A stretch of 64,000 nucleotides of DNA from Pelagimonas sp017744045 (GTDB lineage Bacteria; Pseudomonadota; Alphaproteobacteria; Rhodobacterales; Rhodobacteraceae): NCBI RefSeq assembly GCF_017744045.1, contig NZ_JAGHRD010000020.1. One strand, written 5' to 3'. The notes under the pieces were generated by a model, which saw nothing but the letters and a program-made list of their open reading frames with translations, ran no database searches and was not told where the DNA came from. Every line of letters starts with the position of its first letter. The first letter of the stretch is position 1. Positions 45,782-54,676 of the stretch are shown piece after piece. The translations under genes and the position numbers were made by a program.

Positions 45782-47163
45782 CGGCTTAACCGCGCTTTCA
45801 GATCCGCCAGAAACCCGGCGTGATCGGGCTGGCCCTCGTAATCGGTGATCTCGCTGTCAAGAGTCGCGCAATCAGCCAGCACCTCCTGGATCTGCTCGGT
45901 TGAAAGCCGACCTGACATGAGCGCACCGCGCAGCAGCAGGCAGGCGGCCAAAGGGTAGCGGGTGCGCAGCTTTTCCGCCGCTTGTTGGGAGAGGTCTGGC
46001 GGAATGGCGGGCAATTCCGAGACCCGCGCCGTGATCATCTGGGACAAGGCGGGCAGGGCAGGCCATTCGAGCAGGAAGCGCAGGGCGGCGGTGACATTCC
46101 CATAGCTCTGCGCATGAGACATCGCGCTATCCTCAGCCTCGACATCGTCGAAATCTGGCAGGGCGGCGAGATGGGCGCGCAGCTGTTCGCTGTCCAGACG
46201 CGCCTCGAAACACTGCCAGCGAAAGGCCTGCACCTCATCGCCGTGCCCCTGCGCCGCAAGACAGGCGATATAGGCGGCGTTCCAATCTCTGGCCTCTTCC
46301 TCGGGATCGGGACGGGAGGCCGAGAGCCGCGCCATTGCTTCCTCAACCCGTCCCGCAGCCAGCAATTTCTGCGCCAGATCCGCGCCGGTTCCCGGATGGC
46401 GCAAGGCACCGGGGGATAGCGAGGCCAGCAAAGCATCGACATCGCCCTCTGCCTCGGCGATTTCCTGACGCAACTGGCGGATCAGCCGCGCCTTTTGATC
46501 GGCCCGGTAATTGCCGGTTTCCGAACGCAGGGCGCGCAGAAAGGCCAGCGCCTCGTGATCCATTTTCGGGTCTTGTACCGGCTTGGCCTCATAGCGGTCG
46601 ATCCGGGCCTTAAGCGCAGTCAATCCCGGCGCACCCAAAGCGGGGGCAAGGATGGTGATCAACCCCTGATACAGCCCAAACCCGTCATTGCTCACCGCTT
46701 GCCAGACGCGATCCGCCAAACCCTCAGGCTCGAGCAGGGCGCGTTCGCCAATCGGGCCAAGCAGGGGTAGGGATGATTGGAACAGGTCGCCAATCTCGCC
46801 GCTGCTGTCGCTGGTGCGCATAAAGACCGAAGGGGCGAGATCAATGAAGTCCCACATCAGATCAAAGCCAAGCGCGGGGTCATCGGGCGCGATGCGGTCC
46901 TTGATCATCTCCTGCATCCCGCCCAGCTCTTTCAGAAAGGCCTTGCGTTTGCGCCAGCTGATATTGCTTTTGGCGCGGCGCAGCGAGGCAAGGCGTTTGC
47001 GCAGATCCCGCGCCAATTCCTGCGGGCCCAGATCGTGGCTCAGCTCCAGACGCAAGCGGCGCTGCATATCTGCATTGCCGGTGGACAGCTCCATCAGCAG
47101 TTCGGCCAGATGATCGGCCCCCAGCCGGGTCAGGTTTTGCGCATTCAGGGTCTTTTTCGACAT
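45778..47163 (-). CDS. DUF6880-like hypothetical protein, 461 residues
   Basis: A soluble helical protein beginning MSKKTLNAQNLTRLGADHLAELLMEL, with helical repeat segments (LAQKLLAAGRVEEAMARLSA; WNAAYIACLAAQGHGDEVQAF) reminiscent of TPR-like hairpins. I recall this N-terminal pattern as DUF6880, found across alphaproteobacteria, but no function is known. Its stop overlaps the phosphopantetheinyl transferase start. Confidence 0.7.
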   Translation of the reverse strand: MSKKTLNAQNLTRLGADHLAELLMELSTGNADMQRRLRLELSHDLGPQELARDLRKRLASLRRAKSNISWRKRKAFLKELGGMQEMIKDRIAPDDPALGFDLMWDFIDLAPSVFMRTSDSSGEIGDLFQSSLPLLGPIGERALLEPEGLADRVWQAVSNDGFGLYQGLITILAPALGAPGLTALKARIDRYEAKPVQDPKMDHEALAFLRALRSETGNYRADQKARLIRQLRQEIAEAEGDVDALLASLSPGALRHPGTGADLAQKLLAAGRVEEAMARLSASRPDPEEEARDWNAAYIACLAAQGHGDEVQAFRWQCFEARLDSEQLRAHLAALPDFDDVEAEDSAMSHAQSYGNVTAALRFLLEWPALPALSQMITARVSELPAIPPDLSQQAAEKLRTRYPLAACLLLRGALMSGRLSTEQIQEVLADCATLDSEITDYEGQPDHAGFLADLKARLSR

Positions 47164-47176
47164 CAGGGTCCAGCGG

Positions 47177-48409
47177 TTACCGTGCCAGCTTTGCTGTCAT
47201 GGACGCGCGGGGAAAGCAAGTGGCGGCTTGGCCATTGGCCTCTTGCCAGCGCCCGATCGAGCGGCGGGTTTTGAAGCCGGGCAGCCCGTCGGCACCGCCC
47301 ACATCATGGCCCTGCGCCTCAAGCCCGCGCTGCATGGCGGCAATGTCCGAGCGCAGCATCTTGTCGATCTTGCCCCAGGAGCCGGTAAAATCGCCCATAC
47401 CATATTGGATGCGGTCACCAATATTGCCGACAAACAGCGCGTAGAGGTCGCTGGTGTTGTAATCCTTGAGCACATAGAAATTCGGCGTGACGATAAAGGC
47501 GGGGCCATGGCGCCCGGCGGGCATCAACAGGAAGCCTTCGCGACGCAGCTCCTCTTTGGGAAAGGCTTTGCCAGAGACACGGGTCACGCCCAGCTTGGCC
47601 CAATCGCGGATTTTGCGACCCTGATCGGGGCCTTCCAACGTGCAAGAGACCGAAGGCGGAACGGTGACCTCAAACCCCCAATCGCGGCCCTTTTGCCAGC
47701 CATGTTTCTTGAGGTAATTGGCGATAGAGCGGATGGTATCCGCCTCGGACCGCCAGATATCCGCGCGCCCATCGCCATTGCCATCAGCGGCGTATTTCAG
47801 AAAGCTTGAAGGCATGAATTGCGGCTGTCCCAGCGCGCCGGCCCAGCTGCTTTTCATATCTTGGGCGCGGATATGGCCCTTTTGAACAATCTGCATCGCC
47901 GCGATCAGCTCACCGGTGAAATAGGGTTTGCGGGTGCTCATAAAGCCTTTGGTCGCCAGCACTTCGAACGGGTTATGGCGCACGGGCACCTTGCCATAGC
48001 CGCTTTCGCGCCCCCAAATGCCCAGGATGATCCGGCCGGGCACCCCTGTCTTGCGCTCGGCCGCGGCCAGCGCCTTGGCATGGGCTTTGGCCATCTGGCG
48101 GCCCCCTCGCGCCGCGCCATCCACCGATTGGCGGCGGAAATAGCGCGACGGCGCGCCAAATTCTGCCTGCGAGATCTGGCGCGGCACCGGGGCCGAGCCG
48201 GGCGGCACCAGGCCGGGCAGTTTCCAGTTCAGACGCAACCCCGAGGTCGCGGCGTCAAACACCTTGCGCGACACGCCCTTTTTGCGCGCCTCGGGCCAGA
48301 CGGTTTTTTGCAGCCAGGTCTGAAACTGCCGCTCAATCGCGGCGCGGTCCTGCGCAGCGGTCAGACCGGGCAGCAGGGCAAGACAAAGAATAAGGGCAAG
48401 CAATCGCAT
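47177..48409 (-). CDS. Lytic murein transglycosylase, MltB-type with peptidoglycan-binding domain
   Basis: A 410-residue exported enzyme that cleaves glycan strands of peptidoglycan. A signal peptide (MRLLALILCLALLPGLTAA) precedes an SLT_2 catalytic domain (about 25-320); the catalytic glutamate is in GIWGRESGYG (about 151), and SWAGALGQPQFMPSSF is the second family motif. A C-terminal PG_binding_1 module (about 345-400) ends the protein. It is divergent from the gspK-like gene. Confidence 0.92.
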   Translation of the reverse strand: MRLLALILCLALLPGLTAAQDRAAIERQFQTWLQKTVWPEARKKGVSRKVFDAATSGLRLNWKLPGLVPPGSAPVPRQISQAEFGAPSRYFRRQSVDGAARGGRQMAKAHAKALAAAERKTGVPGRIILGIWGRESGYGKVPVRHNPFEVLATKGFMSTRKPYFTGELIAAMQIVQKGHIRAQDMKSSWAGALGQPQFMPSSFLKYAADGNGDGRADIWRSEADTIRSIANYLKKHGWQKGRDWGFEVTVPPSVSCTLEGPDQGRKIRDWAKLGVTRVSGKAFPKEELRREGFLLMPAGRHGPAFIVTPNFYVLKDYNTSDLYALFVGNIGDRIQYGMGDFTGSWGKIDKMLRSDIAAMQRGLEAQGHDVGGADGLPGFKTRRSIGRWQEANGQAATCFPRASMTAKLAR

Positions 48410-48785
48410 GGGAACCGGGCTCCGAAACTGTCAATTGATTCCAGACTAGACCGGTTTCTGCCTCCGGAAAACGCAGGAATAGCGCATGGGCGTTTGGAAT
48501 CGGGCAAGTGGCGGAAATCGGCTTGGCCCTACGTGTTGCGCATTGGCGCACACGTCATAGTGGAGCGCCACTCAGATTAGACCAGAGCCGAACCCGGATG
48601 GGTTGTATCCAATTGAAATACAACAATTTTAACCGGGCATTTTTACCAGTATTAACAGGAATTCATTGCCCGAAATGTCAATTATTAATAAAAAGTTAAT
48701 TGGAAACAGGGGGCTGCCCCGGACCGCGCGAAGAGTCTTGTAATCAACGTTATGTTAAATCGCGCGCCGGGCGTGAAACACGAGC
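48410..48785. other. Divergent intergenic region before the gspK-like gene
   Basis: 376 bases without a supported gene. From about 48605 to 48715 it is clearly AT-rich (TTGAAATACAACAATTTTAA, TTATTAATAAAAAGTTAATT), in contrast with the flanks, and probably holds the promoter of the gspK-like gene. No strong -35/-10 pair could be singled out. Confidence 0.4.
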
Positions 48786-49505
48786 ATGATGCGTTTATCA
48801 AACGCCATACAGCGACGAAACCCAACCCGTCGCCGCGCAGGGTTTGCCCTGATCGTGGTGCTGGGTGGTTTGGCTGTGCTGACCTCATTGTTTACGCTGT
48901 CCTCGCAGGCGCTGATCACCCAAGGCCTGAATGATCGCGCCACCCGCATTCTCGCACAGCGCCCCTATGAAACCGCCGAGCGCATGGATCTGGTCTTGGC
49001 GCTTGGTCCCGACAAAGCGGTTAAAACCGCGCAATTTCGGCTAGTGGATGTGGGCGGCTTGATTGATCTCAACACTGCTGACCCGCGTCTGATCGCTCGC
49101 CTGATCCAGGACCTTGGCCTGCCGCCCATCGCCATGGAGCAATACCGCAACTGGCGCCGCCAGGCCCTACGCTTTCAACGACTCGAAGATTTCCTGCGCG
49201 TGGTCGGTGCCCCGGCCACTGATCTGCCCAAGCTATATAGCCGCGCCACGGTGCATTCCTTTCGCCGCGGTATCGCCCCCGATTTTGCGCCTGATCCGGT
49301 CTTGAAACTGGTCACAGGGCTGGGCGGGGACCAGCCCGGATTGATGCGCGGCCCCCTGCGCAATCACGTGCCTGATTTCTATGTCAGCGACCCCACCAAC
49401 AGCACCTATCGCGTCTGGTTGCGCGGCCCCGAGGGCGAGCGGGTTCTGGGCGGCGTCCAACTGACCCAAGACCCCAATCATCGCCGGATTTTGTGGCTGA
49501 ACTGA
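48786..49505 (+). CDS. gspK: GspK-like minor pseudopilin of type II secretion, short form
   Basis: A 239-residue protein with an N-terminal basic leader and prepilin-type segment (RRRAGFALIVVLGGLAVLTSL, leader cleavage before F or after G near residue 19), followed by a T2SK domain (VDVGGLIDLNTADPRLIARLI; LRVVGAP). GspK caps the pseudopilus tip. It is shorter than typical GspK (about 300 or more), so part of the first globular subdomain seems to be missing. It stands alone, 10 kb away from gspE. ATGs at 48786 and 48789 are both possible. Confidence 0.75.
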   Translation: MMRLSNAIQRRNPTRRRAGFALIVVLGGLAVLTSLFTLSSQALITQGLNDRATRILAQRPYETAERMDLVLALGPDKAVKTAQFRLVDVGGLIDLNTADPRLIARLIQDLGLPPIAMEQYRNWRRQALRFQRLEDFLRVVGAPATDLPKLYSRATVHSFRRGIAPDFAPDPVLKLVTGLGGDQPGLMRGPLRNHVPDFYVSDPTNSTYRVWLRGPEGERVLGGVQLTQDPNHRRILWLN

Positions 49506-49542
49506 ACAGGTCAATGGGCATGCAACAAGCCACGCAAGTGCT

Positions 49543-50472
49543 TTACCCCCGCCCCCGCATCACCAACATCCCGGCACCGATGATCATCGCCATGCCCACC
49601 ACGGATAGGGGCGAGGGCACCAGTCCAAAGACCGCAATATCCCAGCCCGCAACAAACAGCAGATAGCTGTATTCAAAGGTCGCCACCGTGGCCGGGGGCG
49701 CGATTTGATAGGCCCGCGCCAGCATCATGCCGACAATCACCGCGAACACCGCGAGGAATGCCAGAAAGGCCCAATCGCGCAGGTTCGTCTCGGACCAACC
49801 GCCAAAGATATAGGGGTAAGACGCGGCCAGCTCCTCCGGCATAGGCCAGATCAGCGTCGCCCCGCTGATCGTAAACGCCGCCACACACATGACCGTATTC
49901 AACGCCAGCGCCAGCGCCTCGGGCGAAACGCCCTGACATTTGGTGCGCGTCACGATATGGCCCATGGCGTAAAACCCCGCGCCGATAACCGGCAGGACGG
50001 CCAAAGGTGAAAACACATCCGAGCCGGGCTGCAACAGGACGACCACGCCGACAAATCCCAGAACCACGCCGATCCAACCCAGCCGCCCGACCTGTTCGCC
50101 AATCACAAAGGCCGATAGCAAGGCGACGAAAATCGGCGCGGTATAGATCCCCGCCCCGGCGGTCGACAGGCTGAGAAAGGGCAGCGCGGCGTAGAACAGC
50201 AAAAACGTCGTGGTCAGGCACAATCCCCGTACGATCGGCCACAGGCTCAGCGCCTCGGCAATCACCACACGCGGTTGCCCACGCCACAGCCCGACCAGCA
50301 CAATCATTGGCACCGCAATCAGCCCGCGCAGAGCAAAGATCTGCCACAGCGACAGCGTGCCATTGAACAGCTTGAACACCACATCCTGCGACGCGATGGC
50401 AAAGGCGGTCGCGACGGCCAAAAGAATACCGGTTCTAAGGTTTTGCGGGGCCAATGTCAGAGTCGCGGTCAT
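49543..50472 (-). CDS. EamA/DMT-family transporter
   Basis: A 309-residue inner-membrane protein with ten hydrophobic helices in two EamA repeats (first about 15-145, second about 160-300). Typical features are FNGTLSLWQIFALRGLIAVP and GWIGVVLGFVGVVVL. Such proteins export small metabolites. The substrate is not predictable. It is convergent with the gspK-like gene. Confidence 0.85.
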   Translation of the reverse strand: MTATLTLAPQNLRTGILLAVATAFAIASQDVVFKLFNGTLSLWQIFALRGLIAVPMIVLVGLWRGQPRVVIAEALSLWPIVRGLCLTTTFLLFYAALPFLSLSTAGAGIYTAPIFVALLSAFVIGEQVGRLGWIGVVLGFVGVVVLLQPGSDVFSPLAVLPVIGAGFYAMGHIVTRTKCQGVSPEALALALNTVMCVAAFTISGATLIWPMPEELAASYPYIFGGWSETNLRDWAFLAFLAVFAVIVGMMLARAYQIAPPATVATFEYSYLLFVAGWDIAVFGLVPSPLSVVGMAMIIGAGMLVMRGRG

Positions 50473-50558
50473 GGGCGCACTTGGTCACAAACACCTGGCC
50501 GAGTCTGCATCAAAATCGCAAAAGCACTGGCTGAAAACGACATTTGTTTTCAACCCGT

Positions 50559-52676
50559 TCAGCTATCCGAGGTCAGACCTTCAATCACCGCCTCCCAAAA
50601 CTCGGGGCCAGCGGCATCCGTGCTTGGGGGATTGGGCCGGTCTGAATGCAAATCAACGATCCGCGCCACCTCTTCTGATGGGATCAAACGCAGCCCCTGA
50701 CTGGTCTCGGCCTCGGGCTTTTGCGCCAGATATTGCCCGCAGGCGCGCAGCAATTGCCCTGCCCCGGTCTTGTTCCAATCAATATCGGCCGAGCGCTGCA
50801 TCAGCGCCTGCCGCATCCGCTTGGCCGTCAGCACAAGCACCGGATGTTTCGGAGACGCGGCCATGACGCGTGTATCCACCGTCCCGCCCAGCAATTCACG
50901 GCCCAGCACCAGCTGCCCCTCTTGCCCCAGCAAATGGCGCGGATCGCCATAAAGCACGCTGGTCGCATCGGCCCAGATTCCGCCATGGATCAGCAACACG
51001 CAGCAGCGAATGAAATCGACGCGCTCCACCTCTTCGCGGCACATGTCAAAGGCCTGCAGCCATTGCTTGCCAAAACTCTCACGGATCAGGGCGCGGGCGG
51101 CGCTGTGATCCAACCGCTCATAGTCAAAGCCCTCATGCCCTTGCCAGCTTTGCATCCGCGCGGCGATATCCTCGGGCACAGTGTCGTCAGGCCAATATTG
51201 AAAGATCTTTCGGGTGCCTCCCGCCTCGGGATCAAACGCATAGCGCAAATCCTCGGCACGGGCGTCGAGCAGACGGATCGCGGCGGCGGTGGAATCGGGA
51301 TTGGCGCGGCACCATTCCAGCGGATCATCCATCAGGTCCGAGGCATCACGCTGTTCCAGCTTCAGCTCCAGAATATGCATCCCCGCGCGCCCGGCACGAT
51401 GCAGGGGGCCGTCCTCTTCGGAAATCGGACTGCCAATCTGGCCCAGCATCTCGTCCAATTTGCGCAAATCCACCTTGTTGAACAGCAACATCGCCATCAG
51501 CGCGCGCTGGGTCAGGGTCAGACCGCGGGCCTTGAGCGCGCGGAACCGCGCCATGCCTTCAGGCAGATTACCCGACTGGCTGGCGAGCATCAGGGCGAAA
51601 TCATCTTGCTCCTGCTGGGAAAAGACATGCTGCGCACGATCCAGCATAGAACGAGCCAGATCCAGATCACCCAGAGAAAGCCCTTTGTGAAACCCAAGCG
51701 AGATCAGGTCCCGCTCAACCGGCCAGCGCCGCAGGCTCAGCCGCAGATAGCGCAGTGCCTTGGCGTTCTCGCCAGCGCCAAACAATGCGGCGGCCAATTG
51801 ACGGGCATGGCCGGGATGGGTTTGGGTGCGAATGGCGATCCGCGCCTCTTTGATCGCCTCACCATACCGCCCCGCCACGGTCAGCGCCTCAACACGGAAC
51901 TCGCGCGACAGGTTCGGCTCAGCCGCGCTGATGGCGTCGGCAAAGCGCAACAGGGTGTCCGGCGTGGTGCGATGGCGTTCGCGATTGAACAGGATCCAAA
52001 GCAGCGAAGGCGTAACCAGCCCGGCCTTGATCAGGCGCAGCAGCATCTGCTCAACCGCGCCCTCATCCCCGCGCTTGATCAACGCCTGAAGCAGCGGCAG
52101 GCTCAGCTTTGGATGCGGGCCAAAGGCCGTTTCCAATCGGCTCAGCAGGGTGAAATCCTCAACCCCGCCTTGGCCAAACCCGTCAGGGATCAGCGGCAGC
52201 AACCGAGTCAGCAAGGGCTGCAGCTCCGCATGACCCGGGGCCTGCGCCTGCAATTCCAGCACCAGTTCCGCCGCGCCTGTCATCTCTCGCGCATTCAGGC
52301 AGAGATCGGCCAGCAAGACCCGCACATGGGGATTTTCGCCATTGGGGTCCAAGGCCCGCGATTGCGTGGCAAACATGCGTGCCGCCTGAGGACGGTGCGC
52401 CGCCTGTTTGAGCTGCGCCAGTTTGAACAGCGGCCAGGGGCTGTCGGGGAAGAGGCGTTGCGCACGGCACAGCGCCTCTTCGGCCTCATCCTCGACCCCG
52501 CTCGAAACCAGTAAATCCGCCTCCAAAAGGTGCAGCTTCACCCAGTCCGAGCTGGTGGCCGCCCGGGCCTTTTCCAGGTTCTGCCGCGCCTCAGCCCAGT
52601 TGCGGCGCTCGATCGCCGCCTGGCTTGCCTCAGCAAAAGCCTGCCATTCCAGATTGTTACGTTCTGATCCGTCCAT
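50559..52676 (-). CDS. TPR-containing glycosyltransferase (GT32/capsule-type) protein
   Basis: A 705-residue soluble protein. The first about 440 residues are tetratricopeptide-like helical repeats (ARQNLEKARAATSSDWVKL; EEALCRAQRLFPDSPWPLFKLAQL). The C-terminal part (about 480-690) resembles the sugar-binding DXD/GT32 family: KIFQYWPDDTVPEDI, then FIRCCVLLIHGGIWADAT (about 555-570), where the usual D-x-D is seen as D-A-T, so the metal motif is altered. It may transfer sugars to surface or secreted molecules. A hairpin spans its start codon. Confidence 0.68.
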   Translation of the reverse strand: MDGSERNNLEWQAFAEASQAAIERRNWAEARQNLEKARAATSSDWVKLHLLEADLLVSSGVEDEAEEALCRAQRLFPDSPWPLFKLAQLKQAAHRPQAARMFATQSRALDPNGENPHVRVLLADLCLNAREMTGAAELVLELQAQAPGHAELQPLLTRLLPLIPDGFGQGGVEDFTLLSRLETAFGPHPKLSLPLLQALIKRGDEGAVEQMLLRLIKAGLVTPSLLWILFNRERHRTTPDTLLRFADAISAAEPNLSREFRVEALTVAGRYGEAIKEARIAIRTQTHPGHARQLAAALFGAGENAKALRYLRLSLRRWPVERDLISLGFHKGLSLGDLDLARSMLDRAQHVFSQQEQDDFALMLASQSGNLPEGMARFRALKARGLTLTQRALMAMLLFNKVDLRKLDEMLGQIGSPISEEDGPLHRAGRAGMHILELKLEQRDASDLMDDPLEWCRANPDSTAAAIRLLDARAEDLRYAFDPEAGGTRKIFQYWPDDTVPEDIAARMQSWQGHEGFDYERLDHSAARALIRESFGKQWLQAFDMCREEVERVDFIRCCVLLIHGGIWADATSVLYGDPRHLLGQEGQLVLGRELLGGTVDTRVMAASPKHPVLVLTAKRMRQALMQRSADIDWNKTGAGQLLRACGQYLAQKPEAETSQGLRLIPSEEVARIVDLHSDRPNPPSTDAAGPEFWEAVIEGLTSDS

Positions 52677-52697
52677 ACTGTCATTCTTTACAGTATG
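52674..52697 (-). promoter_or_regulatory. Hairpin/operator covering the start codon of the TPR-glycosyltransferase gene
   Basis: CATACTGT (52674-52681) and ACAGTATG (52690-52697) are perfect 8-bp arms around an 8-base loop. In the minus-strand mRNA the 3' arm ends with the AUG of the gene and the loop holds the A/G-rich AAAGAAUG. It could hide the start from ribosomes or serve as a protein-binding palindrome. Confidence 0.5.
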
Positions 52698-52748
52698 TGC
52701 GTAAATTCAAGTCACAAAGACACCTTAACGTGCATCACCTGCGCAGCA

Positions 52749-54593
52749 TCAGGATGCAAGCTTGACGCCACAGGCCTCCAGATCTTCGGCGCTCAGGTGA
52801 TCACTCAGCTCGCTGGCAAGATCCTGCAACAGCGGACCATAACGCCGCCACCGCGCCACGGCGGTGGAATAAACCGGCTGGCGCACCTGCGCGACCGAGG
52901 CTGTGTTGACCTGCCGCGAAGACGCCGTGTGATCAAGAATGGTCTCGTCCCACTCCAAGCCGATAAAGTCCAGAATGCCGCGCATCTGCCCCTCGGTATC
53001 GGCGACAATATCCTCATAGGCGACCTGACGCACCTGATCCGGCAGCAGCTCGGTCAGGAAATTCGCCATGCCGTCAAAGACCTTATAGACCTTGGCCATA
53101 TCCGAGAAATTGGTCGAGAACGGCTGGTTCTGACCAAAATTCTGCATGTAGTTGGACAGCAGACAATCCAGCGGGTGGCGGCGCATGATCAAGACCCTGG
53201 CGCGCGGCAGCGCCATGGCCATCAGCCCGGCGAACATGTAATTCCCCGGCATCTTGTCCGAGACATATTCAGCCCGCAGCCCTTCGCGGTGGATATGCGC
53301 CACATAATCCTCGCCCAGGCGGGCAAAGTCATCCGGGGTCAGCTCACCCAGGTCAATTTCGCTTTCCAGGGCTTTGCGCAGCCGGTCATTCTGCCCGACC
53401 GAACGCATCGCCGCCATCAATTCCCCCCCGGCCATGGCCTTGGGGTGGCGGGAAAACATCTGATCCATCAGAGTCGTGCCCGACCGCGGCAAGCCGCAGA
53501 CAAAGATCGGGGCCACATCGTCAATCGCAGAGCTGGAACAGCGCTGCACCAGTTCTGGCGTCAGGATCTCTTGCATCCGCGCCGCGCGCTGCTGCAACAG
53601 CTCGGCATTGAACGGATGCATCTCTTTGGTGATGGCATTGCCCTTGTGGAAATGTTCCATCGCCTTAGCATAATCGCCCAGATCATCGCTGGCCTTGGCC
53701 ATGGCGAAATGCACCTGGTTCTTTTGCATCTCACCCATCGAGTCAATCTGCGCCAGATAGGCCAGCAGGATTTTCAGCTCGGGGCTGTCCTGTGTCACCT
53801 TACGCATATTGATCAGACGAGCGGTGGCCATCACGCCAATCGGCGGCTGATGTGCGATCTTGAGATAGGTCTCAGCCGCCTCATCCATGCGCCCGGCCGA
53901 GGTCAGGATATTACCCAGATGCAGATAGGGTTCCGGCACCTCCGGGTTCAGCTCAATCGCGCGGCGGGCGTGATGTTCGGCTGCGTCATGGCGTTCGCGG
54001 CGAAACAGCATATGCGCCAGATTGGAATGCGCCGCCGCCGATTGCGGATCCACCGACAAGGCTTTGTAAAGCGCCTCGCTTGAAGCATCGAATTGATTGG
54101 TGCGCATATAGGCCTGCGCCAGATTCAGGTGCAGATCCAGAATAGACCCATCCAGTTCAATCGCCTTTTTCAGATGGTCAATCGCAGCGCCATATTTTTC
54201 CTGGATCACCAGAGCCGCACCAAGATTGGCATGGGCCACCCCAAAATTCGGTGCCTTTTCCACCGCCTCGCGGAACAGCTCAATGGCCTTGTCGAGATTG
54301 CCATTCTGCGCCAGATGGCTGCCGTAATCGACCTTGGCCTGAACATCGTCCTTGTTCAGCGCCATCACCATTTCCAGCTGCTCGACCCCCTCATCGGTAT
54401 TGCCACGCCCGAGATTGTTCAGCCCCGCCAGATGGATCAACCGCGTTTCATCCGGATATTGAAAGCGCAATTCCTCAATCAGCGCCCCGGCCTGATCATA
54501 ACGCCCGGCCTCCTGGTGCTGAATGATCCGGCGGATTTCGCCATTCACGCGATCCAATTCGGCTTTCTCGTGATCAACCTGCTCTGTGTTCAT
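52749..54593 (-). CDS. TPR-sulfotransferase fusion protein
   Basis: A 614-residue protein. About residues 20-280 form tetratricopeptide repeats (AHANLGAALVIQEKYGAAIDH; PYLHLGNILTSAGRMDEAAE). The C-terminal half is a PAPS-dependent sulfotransferase: 5'-phosphosulfate loop GLPRSGTT (about 368-375) and 3'-phosphate region RRHPLDCLLSNY (about 468), with YSTAVARWRRYG near the end. TPR-sulfotransferases often modify proteins or polysaccharides. Its neighbours are the TPR-glycosyltransferase and the Hint genes; the acceptor is unknown. Confidence 0.88.
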   Translation of the reverse strand: MNTEQVDHEKAELDRVNGEIRRIIQHQEAGRYDQAGALIEELRFQYPDETRLIHLAGLNNLGRGNTDEGVEQLEMVMALNKDDVQAKVDYGSHLAQNGNLDKAIELFREAVEKAPNFGVAHANLGAALVIQEKYGAAIDHLKKAIELDGSILDLHLNLAQAYMRTNQFDASSEALYKALSVDPQSAAAHSNLAHMLFRRERHDAAEHHARRAIELNPEVPEPYLHLGNILTSAGRMDEAAETYLKIAHQPPIGVMATARLINMRKVTQDSPELKILLAYLAQIDSMGEMQKNQVHFAMAKASDDLGDYAKAMEHFHKGNAITKEMHPFNAELLQQRAARMQEILTPELVQRCSSSAIDDVAPIFVCGLPRSGTTLMDQMFSRHPKAMAGGELMAAMRSVGQNDRLRKALESEIDLGELTPDDFARLGEDYVAHIHREGLRAEYVSDKMPGNYMFAGLMAMALPRARVLIMRRHPLDCLLSNYMQNFGQNQPFSTNFSDMAKVYKVFDGMANFLTELLPDQVRQVAYEDIVADTEGQMRGILDFIGLEWDETILDHTASSRQVNTASVAQVRQPVYSTAVARWRRYGPLLQDLASELSDHLSAEDLEACGVKLAS

Positions 54594-54626
54594 GGGTGGC
54601 AGCCCTTTAAATTCTTTTGAGTGACC

Positions 54627-54652
54627 AAAAAACCGGGGCAGTTTTGCCCCGG
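54627..54652 (-). terminator. Rho-independent terminator after Hint gene 1
   Basis: On the minus strand a perfect 8-bp stem (CCGGGGCA/TGCCCCGG, 54652-54633) with a 4-base loop is followed by TTTTTT (54632-54627). It ends the transcript of the Hint gene at 54677 before the TPR-sulfotransferase start. Confidence 0.85.
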
Positions 54653-54676
54653 CCCTGGATGACTTTAGACTCTATT

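Noticed and set aside
50721..52514. A 597-codon plus-strand frame opposite the TPR-glycosyltransferase
   Set aside because: Its translation is Gln/Arg/His-rich without domains; the minus strand has a recognisable TPR and transferase protein.
52695..54083. A 462-codon plus-strand frame opposite the TPR-sulfotransferase
   Set aside because: It is antisense to clear sulfotransferase motifs and has no family features.
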